Shown in pieces: positions 47,615 to 55,428 of a stretch of 64,000 nt of DNA. The number at the start of each line of letters is the position of its first letter. Positions within the stretch are counted from its first letter, which is position 1. Origin of the DNA: Verrucomicrobiota bacterium (GTDB taxonomy: Bacteria; Verrucomicrobiota; Verrucomicrobiia; Verrucomicrobiales; Akkermansiaceae). The notes beneath the pieces were generated by a model. The model ran no database searches. It was not told where the DNA came from and saw only the letters and a program-made list of their open reading frames with translations. The DNA lies in assembly GCA_004293445.1 (NCBI GenBank), contig RDYP01000017.1, forward strand, positions 1 through 64,000, written 5' to 3'. A program made the translations under genes and the position numbers.

Positions 47615-49921
47615 TTAGGAATCGCCGCGGCGGTATTGGAAGGGGACGGAATGGACGACGGCGCGGAGGAGGGCGCGGGAACTGCCTTGGGCGGCCTCGG
47701 TTTCGGTCACGATGCGGTCGATGGCGGGCTTGTCATACCAATCGAGTCCGCGGCCGAGAGCGTAGGTCAGGAGTCGGGAGGCGATGGCGCGGTGGAAATC
47801 GGAGCGATGGTCGGTGACGAGGGCTTTTCGTAGTTCTTCGACCCCGTGGAATTTTCGGCCGTTGGTGAGTTCGCCCGAGTTGTCGATGGGTTTGCCGTTG
47901 TCGAGTTCGCGCCAGGCTCCGGTGGCGTCGAAGTTTTCGAGTCCGAAGCCGATGGGGTCCATCATTTTGTGGCAGGACGCGCAGCCGGGGTCGTCGCGGT
48001 GGCGTTCCATCTGTTCGCGCAGGCTACTGCGGTCGCCTTGGTGGGAGGGGGGATCGAGCTGGGGGATGTTCGGCGGCGGAGGGGGCGGTGCGGTATCGAG
48101 GAGGTTTTCGAGCACGTATTTTCCGCGGAGGACGGGCGAAGTACGAAGCGGATAGGAGGTGAGGAGGTGGAAGGAACCGTGGCCGAGAATGCCGTGTCGG
48201 CGAGGGTCTTTTAGCGAGACCATGCGGAAGGCATCGCCGCTGACGCCGGGGATCTGGTAGTGGCTTGCGAGGTCTTGGTTGAGGAAGGTGAAATCGGCAT
48301 CGAGCAGCCGCGCGATCGGCAGGTCTTGGCGGATGATGTGCGCGAAGAGCATTTCGGTTTCCCGGCGCATGTCGCCTTGCAGCTTGCGTTTGAAGGCGGG
48401 GAATTCGCGGCGTGCGGGAACGGCGGCCGAGACATCGCGCAGGCGCAGCCATTGGCCGGCGAAGTTTGAAACGAATTCGCGGGATCGAGGACTGGCGATG
48501 AGGCGATCGACCTCGGAATCGAGTTGCTTGCGGAGTTCGCCGCGGCTGGCGAGCTCCATGAGTCGCTGATCGGGCATGCTGCTCCACAGGAAGTAGGAGA
48601 GGCGGGTGGCGAGGGAATGTTCGTCAACGAGGTGGATGTGTTCCGCGTTGTCGGGTTCTGGCTGGGGTTCTTCCCGATAGAGGAAAGCGGGGGAGACGAG
48701 CATCGCTTCGAGGGCGAGGCGGATGCCGTGTTCGATGTCATCGGCCCCGGCGAGATCGACAAGAGCGAGGTAGCGCGTGACCTCGCCATCGCGGGTGGGG
48801 CGGCGGAAGGCCTTGCGTGCGAAAAGATTGAGGACGCGGCTGGCGTAGGCGCGGTCCTGTTCGCCGGGTTTCCGCTCCACGAAGACGCGGCGGTGGCTCG
48901 CGGGTTTCCCGGGTGGCGGGCCATCGAGGGGGCCGATGATTCGAAGCGAGTGGATCATCAGATTGCGGTCGCGGCGGTCGGGATCGGGAAAATCGGCGTC
49001 CCAGAAGTCGTTGGTGAAGGCCAGTGCGATTTCGAGCGCTTGATTCTTTTGGAGTTGGATTTCGTGCTGGTAGTTGCGGCCTTGGTCGAGGGGAGCGGCG
49101 ACGGACCATTGGTGGGATTTTTTGCCGTCGAGGTGGAGCTCCATGCTCGGTGGCGTATTGGCTCCCATGGTGCCGCTGGCGGAGACGCTGATGCGGTAGC
49201 GGCCGGCCCGGCTTGCTTGGAAGCGGGCGCGCGCCTTGCCGGGGCTGGTGAGGTAGTGGCCGCCTCCGGAGTGGAGTCCGTCGCCTTGCAGCTTGCTGCC
49301 ATGGAAGTGTCGAGAGGGCCGAGGCATGGGGCCGGGTTTCAAGGCGCGATCCAGCACTTGGCGACCCGCCTCGAGGTAGCGCTCGAGGTGGGCGGGGGAG
49401 AGCGTGAGAACGTCGCCGATGGTATCGAAGCCGTAGCCCGAGTCGTCGGGAGGGATGAGGTCGCGGACTTTGAGTTCGAGGCCGAAGAGGTCGCTGAGGG
49501 TGTTTTCGTATTCGGTGCGGTTGAGCCGACGGAGAGTGACGCGACCGGGATCGGGTTTGGCGGGGTCGACGGGGAAAACGGCGTCGTCGATCCAGGCGAG
49601 TAGTTTTTCGCGTTCGTCATCCGCGGGCTGGTCTTCGTCGAGCGGAGGCATCAGCCGATGGCGGATGTGGTCGCGGATCCGTTTCCAGACTTCGCGATGT
49701 TGCCGCATGTCGGAGATCGAGTCATAGCGATCGATGGCCAGCTCGCCTTTCTTCATCCCGTCGGCGTGGCAGTCGTGGCAGTAGGTCTCCATCAGGGGGA
49801 GGATTTCCCCCTGCCAGCGGGTTTCCAGTGCCGCGGAGTCCGGCTCGGCACGGGCGCCGGTCGTCAGCGAAAGGCTGGCCGTGGCGAGAAGTCGGGCGCA
49901 AGAATGGAAAAATCGGGGCAT
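47615..49921 (-). CDS. DUF1587/1592/1588/1585 protein with cytochrome-c-type motif
   Basis: A 768-residue secreted protein (signal peptide ~1-25). A planctomycete-type cytochrome-c motif CHDCH is at residues 48-52. Then come DUF1587 (RRLNRTEYENTLSDLFGL), a carbohydrate-binding-like region (~190-300), DUF1595, DUF1592 (YFLWSSMPDQRLMELA), DUF1588 with a second CxxCH (CASCHKMMDPIGFGLENFD) and DUF1585 at the C-terminus. This is the multi-domain protein that partners DUF1552 in PVC bacteria. Two heme sites suggest extracytoplasmic electron transfer linked to polymer degradation, but this is inference. First gene of the two-gene operon. Confidence 0.88.
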   Translation of the reverse strand: MPRFFHSCARLLATASLSLTTGARAEPDSAALETRWQGEILPLMETYCHDCHADGMKKGELAIDRYDSISDMRQHREVWKRIRDHIRHRLMPPLDEDQPADDEREKLLAWIDDAVFPVDPAKPDPGRVTLRRLNRTEYENTLSDLFGLELKVRDLIPPDDSGYGFDTIGDVLTLSPAHLERYLEAGRQVLDRALKPGPMPRPSRHFHGSKLQGDGLHSGGGHYLTSPGKARARFQASRAGRYRISVSASGTMGANTPPSMELHLDGKKSHQWSVAAPLDQGRNYQHEIQLQKNQALEIALAFTNDFWDADFPDPDRRDRNLMIHSLRIIGPLDGPPPGKPASHRRVFVERKPGEQDRAYASRVLNLFARKAFRRPTRDGEVTRYLALVDLAGADDIEHGIRLALEAMLVSPAFLYREEPQPEPDNAEHIHLVDEHSLATRLSYFLWSSMPDQRLMELASRGELRKQLDSEVDRLIASPRSREFVSNFAGQWLRLRDVSAAVPARREFPAFKRKLQGDMRRETEMLFAHIIRQDLPIARLLDADFTFLNQDLASHYQIPGVSGDAFRMVSLKDPRRHGILGHGSFHLLTSYPLRTSPVLRGKYVLENLLDTAPPPPPPNIPQLDPPSHQGDRSSLREQMERHRDDPGCASCHKMMDPIGFGLENFDATGAWRELDNGKPIDNSGELTNGRKFHGVEELRKALVTDHRSDFHRAIASRLLTYALGRGLDWYDKPAIDRIVTETEAAQGSSRALLRAVVHSVPFQYRRGDS

Positions 49922-50013
49922 CGACGGCGGACACTACGGAGCTTTTCGGGCTGGACTGACAGAAAATCGGGATTTCGGCGACTTTGTTGACCGGGGCTGG
50001 GAAAGTTGGGGGG

Positions 50014-50163
50014 GTGGGTTGCTTCGGTGAAAAAAATCTCTTTTTCGTCTTCTTCCTGATCCTTGCTGTGGCGGGGCTTGTGGCGGCTTGTTCCGACTTC
50101 GTAGGGGAATACTTCTTGTCGCGTCGCGCCGTGGCTCTAAGACTGCAGAAGCCCTTGAGCTGA
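50014..50163 (+). CDS. Possible 49-residue lipoprotein or membrane peptide
   Basis: A GTG-started frame whose residues 8-25 are strongly hydrophobic (LFFVFFLILAVAGLVAAC) and end in a lipobox-like VAAC at Cys26. A 23-residue tail with several Arg (FLSRRAVALRLQKPLS) follows. It stops 6 bp before the next gene's ATG, and a purine-rich GGGAAAG lies 7 nt or more upstream of the GTG. The frame is short and the start is non-ATG, so the call is tentative. Confidence 0.4.
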   Translation: MGCFGEKNLFFVFFLILAVAGLVAACSDFVGEYFLSRRAVALRLQKPLS

Positions 50164-50169
50164 AGACTA

Positions 50170-51132
50170 ATGACCCCGGATGACTCTTCTTCTCGCCCGC
50201 CCGTTCGAAAGGGTGTGGACCGACATTTTATTCAGTCGGGCGAGCCTCGCTTGCCCGATTTGCAGCGCGTGCGGCGTGCCGGGAGTGTCGGGCAAGCGGG
50301 TCGTGTCAGGCGTTCGCGTCGTTCGCGCCGTTCGGGAGACCGGACTGAGGGGGCGACCGGGCGGGTGAGCCGAGAGGTCGCGATTGGTGCGGCTTTGTTG
50401 GTGTTGCTTGGTTTTGCCTGTGTTGGATTGTGGCTGCTGGGTCGGATGCGGGCGAAGGGGCGGGAAGAGGCGGGGATATCGACGGCGGCGCCCGAACTGG
50501 CGAAGGTGTGGACCGGGCCGCATCCTCATGCGGTGGTCGAGAATTTCACGAAGGCATCGACCCATGCCGAGCGGTTGAAGTGGGTGCGCAATCCGGATCG
50601 GGTCGGGAGGGTGATGGAGGCGTTTTTTGCGACGGGTCCGGGCTCGACGGAGAAGATCAAGGGGTCTTTTCCGATGACGGTAGGCACGGTGGGTGAGATG
50701 CTTTACGAGAATTATCAGGTGGATCTGGAAGGTGGCGGGCGGCGTTGGCTGAGCGTGTCGGTGGATCCCGATGGGGCCAAGGTGGACTTCGATGCCTATG
50801 CGCGGAGGGGTTCGGAGTCGTGGGAGGACCTCCTTTCGGGCAAGGTGCCGGAGGCGGAGGTGATGCGGGTGCAGCTCAAGCCCGGGGGCTTTTACCTGCA
50901 TGGTTTTTCCGATGAGCTGCGGTGGATGAACTACAAGGCATCCTCTCCCGATTTGGCGGAGGACTTGGACTTGTATGTCGAGCGGGGCGGTCCGGCGGAG
51001 GCGATGCTGCTGGAGCAGGGTGAACAAGTGGATCACGTCACCGTGTCGCTTCGTGCGGTGGGGGACAGCGCGGGGCGGCGGCAGTTTGAAATCACCGCGG
51101 TAAAGGCGGTGGGCTGGGTATTGGCTGACTAG
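50170..51132 (+). CDS. Hypothetical single-pass membrane protein
   Basis: A 320-residue protein with a basic, low-complexity N-terminus (Arg/Ser/Gly repeats, RRSRRSRRSGDR), one membrane segment at about residues 70-92 (REVAIGAALLVLLGFACVGLWLLG) and a ~220-residue outer domain with no recognised family (WVRNPDRVGRVMEAFF, VSVDPDGAKVDFDAYARRGSESW). Possibly co-transcribed with the small lipoprotein candidate 6 bp upstream. Convergent with hflX. Confidence 0.65.
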   Translation: MTPDDSSSRPPVRKGVDRHFIQSGEPRLPDLQRVRRAGSVGQAGRVRRSRRSRRSGDRTEGATGRVSREVAIGAALLVLLGFACVGLWLLGRMRAKGREEAGISTAAPELAKVWTGPHPHAVVENFTKASTHAERLKWVRNPDRVGRVMEAFFATGPGSTEKIKGSFPMTVGTVGEMLYENYQVDLEGGGRRWLSVSVDPDGAKVDFDAYARRGSESWEDLLSGKVPEAEVMRVQLKPGGFYLHGFSDELRWMNYKASSPDLAEDLDLYVERGGPAEAMLLEQGEQVDHVTVSLRAVGDSAGRRQFEITAVKAVGWVLAD

Positions 51133-51147
51133 TCCGGCCGCCACGGA

Positions 51148-52437
51148 TCACTCGGCGAAAGTCTCGAGTCGTCCGGCGATGGCGGCGGGAACCACGGCGG
51201 TGACCAGGATGTCATTGTCCTCGTAGTTGGTGGAGAGGACTTTTGCATCGCGGTGGAGCATGCCAAGGAGGTCGGCTCGGCTTTGTGGGATGCGGTAGCG
51301 TTGGCGGCGGACGCGATCGGCGAGGACCGCGGAGCAGCGTTGGAGGAGATCTTCCATGCCGAGTCCGGTGAAGGCGGAGATCTTGAGAGCGTCCGGGAAG
51401 AGCTGGCGGAGTTCGGCAAGTCGTTCCGGGTCGGTGACGCGGTCGATTTTGTTGAGTACGGTGATGGTTGGCTTGTCGATCGCACCGAGTTCGCCGAGGA
51501 CCTTGAGGGTGGTCTCGTGAAAGCGTTCGACTTCCGGTGAGGTGGCGTCGAGCACGTGGATCAGGAAATCGGCGAGCACCGCTTCTTCGAGGGTGGCCTT
51601 GAAGGCCTCGACCAATCGGTGGGGGAGGTTGCGAACAAAGCCGACCGTGTCGGTGATCAGCAGCGGCTGGCCATCGGGCAGTTCGATCTTGCGAGTGGTG
51701 GTGTCGAGGGTGGCGAAGAGCATGTCCTTCGCCATCACGTCGGCCCCGCTGAGTTGGTTGAGGAGGGTGGATTTGCCGGCGTTGGTGTAGCCGACGATCG
51801 CGGCGTGGGGCGTCTCCATTTTTTCCCGCTCCTTGCGCTGGGTGGCGCGCTGTTTGCGGACCTCTTCGAGTTCGCGGCGGGCGCGGTCGATGCGGACATG
51901 TGCCATCCGACGGTCGACTTCGATTTGCTTTTCACCCATGCCGCGCGCTGCGCCGCCGCCTTGACCGCCGCCTGAGCCGCCTTCGCGGTCGAGGTGGCCC
52001 CACATGCGAGCCATGCGAGGCAGGGCGTATTGCATGCGGGCGAGTTCCACCTGGAGGCGTGCCTCCTTCGTTTGGGCGCGCTTGGCAAAGATGTCGAGGA
52101 TCACCTCTTCGCGGTCGATCACGCAGACATTGGCAGCCTTTTCCCACTCGCGCTGCTGGGATGGAGCGAGTTGGTTGTCGATGACGATGCAATCGCATTC
52201 GTGGGCTTTGGCGAGTTCGATGATCTCGGCGGCCTTGCCGGTTCCGCAGAGGAATTTGCGGTGCATTTCGCGGCTGCGGGCGAGGACCTTTTCGACGACT
52301 CCGATGCCGAGGGTGGAGACGAGTTCGCCGAGCTCTTCGAGCAGCGCTTCAGACTCTTCTTCCTCGCGGGGGTCGAAATAAAGACGGACTAGCAGGGCGC
52401 GCTCGACCAGTTGGGGTTTCTCGCGGACTTCGAACAT
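51148..52437 (-). CDS. hflX: GTPase HflX
   Basis: A ribosome-associated GTPase that can split stalled or hibernating 70S ribosomes. The 429-residue product has the N-terminal HflX domain with IVIDNQLAPSQQREWEKA, a Gly-rich linker (SGGGQGGGAARGMGEKQIEVDRR), and a GTPase domain with G1 GYTNAGKSTLLN, G3 DTVGFVRNLPHRLVEAFK and G4 NKID. The ATG at 52437 matches family length. No hfq is adjacent, unlike enterobacteria. Confidence 0.95.
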   Translation of the reverse strand: MFEVREKPQLVERALLVRLYFDPREEEESEALLEELGELVSTLGIGVVEKVLARSREMHRKFLCGTGKAAEIIELAKAHECDCIVIDNQLAPSQQREWEKAANVCVIDREEVILDIFAKRAQTKEARLQVELARMQYALPRMARMWGHLDREGGSGGGQGGGAARGMGEKQIEVDRRMAHVRIDRARRELEEVRKQRATQRKEREKMETPHAAIVGYTNAGKSTLLNQLSGADVMAKDMLFATLDTTTRKIELPDGQPLLITDTVGFVRNLPHRLVEAFKATLEEAVLADFLIHVLDATSPEVERFHETTLKVLGELGAIDKPTITVLNKIDRVTDPERLAELRQLFPDALKISAFTGLGMEDLLQRCSAVLADRVRRQRYRIPQSRADLLGMLHRDAKVLSTNYEDNDILVTAVVPAAIAGRLETFAE

Positions 52438-52520
52438 TCGGCCCAGCGCTTAACATCGGTGGGGGGCGTCTGCGAGGGGGAAAAATCGGCCGGGTGCTGG
52501 ACAGTCGGGAAGGGTCGCTC

Positions 52521-53930
52521 ATGCTGGGCGGGATGTGTTTTAGAGCGTGGTTCGGATTTCTGTTGGCAGCCTTCGTCGTGGTGGCGGAAGCGGCGCCGAA
52601 TATCGTGCTCATCCTGGCCGATGATCTGGGTTACGGAGAATTGGGCTGTTACGGCCAGGATCGGATCGCAACGCCACATTTGGACCGCATGGCGGCGGAG
52701 GGACTGAAGTTCGAGCGCTTTTATGCCGGAGCTCCGGTTTGTGCGCCATCGCGCTCGGTTTTGATGACGGGTCGCCATACCGGTCACACGCGGGTGCGGG
52801 GGAATGCGCCGCGGGATCGTCGTGAGATCCAGGCCTTGCGGCAGGGCGACGTGACGGTGGCGGAGTTGCTGCAAAAGGCGGGCTACGAAACCGCCCTGAT
52901 CGGCAAGTGGGGTTTGGGCCACGAAGGCAGTGAGGGGGGGCCGGAGCGGCAGGGTTTCGGCCACTTTTTCGGCTATCTGGACCAGCATCACGCGCACAAT
53001 CCCTATCCGCCGTTCTTGATTCGAAATGGCGAGCGGATCGTCTTGCGCAATGGTCATGTGGCGGGGACTGGCAAGGGTGGTGCGGGAATCGCGGCGACAC
53101 CTGTGGACTTCGCGCCGGACCTGATGGCGAACGAGGTTTTTGAATGGATCGGCGCGCGTGAGGAAAAGCCTTTTTTCCTGTTTTGGTCGCTGATCACGCC
53201 GCATGCCAACAACGAGGGAGCCCGTCACGGGCGTGGGCAGGAAGTGCCGGATTTGGGGGCTTATGCGAACAAACCCTGGCCTTTGGCGGATCGGGCCCAT
53301 GCGGCGACGATTGCGAGGATGGATGCGGATGTCGGTCGCCTGTTCGCCTTGTTGAAGGAGCGGGGATTGGATGAGCGCACTCTGGTGTTTTTCACAAGTG
53401 ACAATGGGGCGCATCGCGAGGGGGGCAACGCGCCTGAGTTTTTCGCTGCGAGTGGGCCCCTGCGCGGCATCAAGCGGGATCTGCACGAGGGGGGGATCCG
53501 GGTGCCCGGAATTGTGCGTTGGCCGGGGTCGACTCCGGCGGGCGCGAAGTCGGCCTCGGTCCTTGGATTTGCCGATCTGCTACCGACTTTCGCCGCAGTG
53601 GCAGGGACTGGGGAGCGGGTGCCGAAGGGGCTGGATGGGATCGATTTCTCGCCCTTGCTCCATGGTCGCACCTATGAACCGCCTGCCGGGCGAGTGATGT
53701 ATTGGGAATTCCACGAGGCCGGGTTTTCGCAGGCTGTTTTGATGGATTCCCGCTGGAAGGCGATCCGGTCGAAGAGCTTGGATGCGCCGGTGATGATTTA
53801 CGACTTGGAGGGGGACGCTGGGGAAGAGATCGACCTTGCGGCGAGTCGTGAAGATCTCGTGACGCGGGCGCGGGACCTGTTCCAGAGCGAGCGGAGCGAG
53901 TCCGCCGACTGGCCGGTGCGGGGTGAATGA
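52521..53930 (+). CDS. Secreted sulfatase (type I, formylglycine-dependent)
   Basis: A 469-residue arylsulfatase-type hydrolase. Residues ~1-24 are a signal peptide. Metal-binding DD (LILADDLGYGE) and the activation motif C74-A-P-S-R78 (converted to formylglycine) are present, as are GKWGLGHEG, FFTSDNGAH and the C-terminal sulfatase domain. Substrates are probably sulfated polysaccharides, as for many Verrucomicrobia. A true FGE is needed elsewhere in the genome; the FGE-like protein at 40836 lacks part of the active site. Start uncertain: a GTG at 52494 and an ATG at 52533 are also in frame. Confidence 0.9.
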   Translation: MLGGMCFRAWFGFLLAAFVVVAEAAPNIVLILADDLGYGELGCYGQDRIATPHLDRMAAEGLKFERFYAGAPVCAPSRSVLMTGRHTGHTRVRGNAPRDRREIQALRQGDVTVAELLQKAGYETALIGKWGLGHEGSEGGPERQGFGHFFGYLDQHHAHNPYPPFLIRNGERIVLRNGHVAGTGKGGAGIAATPVDFAPDLMANEVFEWIGAREEKPFFLFWSLITPHANNEGARHGRGQEVPDLGAYANKPWPLADRAHAATIARMDADVGRLFALLKERGLDERTLVFFTSDNGAHREGGNAPEFFAASGPLRGIKRDLHEGGIRVPGIVRWPGSTPAGAKSASVLGFADLLPTFAAVAGTGERVPKGLDGIDFSPLLHGRTYEPPAGRVMYWEFHEAGFSQAVLMDSRWKAIRSKSLDAPVMIYDLEGDAGEEIDLAASREDLVTRARDLFQSERSESADWPVRGE

Positions 53931-53944
53931 GAGCCGGGTGGAGC

Positions 53945-54283
53945 TCAGCGCTCGGTTCTGAGCCACTGTTCGTGGCCCCAGAGACCCCAAACCACGCCGG
54001 CGAGTCCTGTCGTCAGGAGAGCGATCGGTGCGAGTGAGATCCATTCGCTCAGCGTGGCGCTGGTGGCATCTCCCGTGCCCGGCGTCAGCACCAGAGGAGC
54101 GATCAGCACCCAGAGTCGTCCGATCAGAAGCAGGAAGGCTCCTGTTGCAAGGAGCGAACCGCCCCATGAGCGGTAGCGCTGAGAGAGTCGGACAGCGGCC
54201 AAGCCAAGGAGGCCGAGGCCGAGGACTCCGAAGGCATCGAGGAGGAAGCCGCCTTTGACGAAGACATCAAGCAAGAGGTTCAT
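53945..54283 (-). CDS. Hypothetical three-helix membrane protein
   Basis: A 112-residue integral membrane protein (hydrophobic stretches LLDAFGVLGLGLLGLAAV, SLLATGAFLLLIGRLWVLIAPLVL, IALLTTGLAGVVWGLWG). No family recognised. Its start overlaps the preceding membrane protein gene by 17 bp, so the two form a small operon and may form one complex. Confidence 0.6.
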   Translation of the reverse strand: MNLLLDVFVKGGFLLDAFGVLGLGLLGLAAVRLSQRYRSWGGSLLATGAFLLLIGRLWVLIAPLVLTPGTGDATSATLSEWISLAPIALLTTGLAGVVWGLWGHEQWLRTER

Positions 54284-54686
54284 GGAGGGGGGATGAGGCG
54301 GGGGTGGGGGCTGCGACAGGAGCGGGCGAAGTGGCAGTTTCGAAAATGCCGGCGTGCAGGGCGAGGCCTAGCCCGAAGAGGAGCCATCCGCCGTTCAGAG
54401 ACAGCATCTTGACGACGTGCCAGACGAGGGCCCAATCGGGATCGACAGGGGCGATGCCGACCATGGACAAGGGGGTGAGGACACCGGCCTGATAGAGCGG
54501 CATCACCACGGAGTAGCCGATTGTCAGCATGGAGGCTCCGGCCATCATGCTTCGTGGGGCCCAGCCTTTGGTGCCACGGGTCATCCTCCAAGCGGTCAGC
54601 AGGAGAAAGGCGCCCATGACGATCATGAAAACCGGGCGCATGGCACCAGTCGACGCGAGTAGAGAGACGGTGGGGGGAAACGTCAT
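54267..54686 (-). CDS. Hypothetical four-helix membrane protein
   Basis: A 139-residue integral membrane protein (PVFMIVMGAFLLLTAWRM; SMLTIGYSVVMPLY; WALVWHVVKMLSLNGGWLLFGLGLALHAGIF). Unknown function, Pro/Ala-rich C-terminus. The ATG at 54686 is chosen; upstream in-frame codons look non-coding. The DNA just upstream (54711-54760) is strikingly AT-rich for this genome (TAAATTAAATCGTATTTTAAG) and probably holds its promoter. The remaining gap to 54956 shows nothing recognisable. Confidence 0.6.
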   Translation of the reverse strand: MTFPPTVSLLASTGAMRPVFMIVMGAFLLLTAWRMTRGTKGWAPRSMMAGASMLTIGYSVVMPLYQAGVLTPLSMVGIAPVDPDWALVWHVVKMLSLNGGWLLFGLGLALHAGIFETATSPAPVAAPTPASSPLHEPLA

Positions 54687-54956
54687 GTCGGATACAAAGT
54701 CGATTCGTAAGTCGCTCTGCAAGAGTAAATTAAATCGTATTTTAAGAATACAAAGAGAGGTCGATAAGTGTGTTTTTTTGATGGATGGGGTCTCCTTGAA
54801 ATCAAGGTTTCTTAGACGATCGCTTGCTCAGAGGAGCGGTGCCGTGGCGATCTTCCCAGTGGGGCTCGATGGGCGGATGGGGATATGGGTTCGCAGGGTG
54901 AACGATTCGCTGGATTTGGGGCTTGGAAATCCCGTCGTGGCGGGCTGAATCGCCGC

Positions 54957-55406
54957 ATGTTCAGCGCCAGCAAGCTTTCCGATGACCAGAAGTCCGCTCT
55001 TCATGCCTGGGCTGCGGAGGGGGCTTCGATCGCCGACTTGCAGAAGCGCTTGAAGGATCAGTTTGGGATCGCGATCACCTACATGGATGCGCGGTTCATG
55101 GTGCTGGATCTTGGCATCGAGCTGCAGGACGCGCCGAAGGAGTCGGCAGCGGTGATTCCAGAAGTGGTGCCTGCCAAGCCGGTGCCGACGGGAGTGGTCG
55201 AAGTGACGATGGACAGCCTCGCGCTGCCGGGGGCCTTGATTTCCGGCAAGGTGAGTTTCTCGGATGGCGAAACCGCGATCTGGATGCTGGATCAGTATGG
55301 GCGTCCGGGGCTCGATCCCGACACCGTCGGGTATCGTCCCTCGCCGGAGGACATTGCCGACTTCCAGAAGCAGCTCTCGGAGCTGGTCCGCGCCAAGGGG
55401 ATTTGA
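54957..55406 (+). CDS. Hypothetical protein
   Basis: A 149-residue soluble protein: an N-terminal helical region (SDDQKSALHAWAAEGASIADLQKRLKDQFGI, like a winged-helix or HTH segment), then a beta region (VTMDSLALPGALISGKVSFSDGETAIWMLDQYGRPGLDPD) and a helical tail (DFQKQLSELVRAKGI). I do not recognise a named family. The ATG at 54957 is preferred; the preceding in-frame codons look non-coding. The gene stands alone. Confidence 0.65.
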   Translation: MFSASKLSDDQKSALHAWAAEGASIADLQKRLKDQFGIAITYMDARFMVLDLGIELQDAPKESAAVIPEVVPAKPVPTGVVEVTMDSLALPGALISGKVSFSDGETAIWMLDQYGRPGLDPDTVGYRPSPEDIADFQKQLSELVRAKGI

Positions 55407-55428
55407 AGTCCGAGCCGCGCGGCCTTGG

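Noticed and set aside
54529..54948. 139-codon plus-strand frame before the gene at 54957
   Set aside because: It overlaps the minus-strand membrane protein gene and its AT-rich promoter region and resembles no protein.
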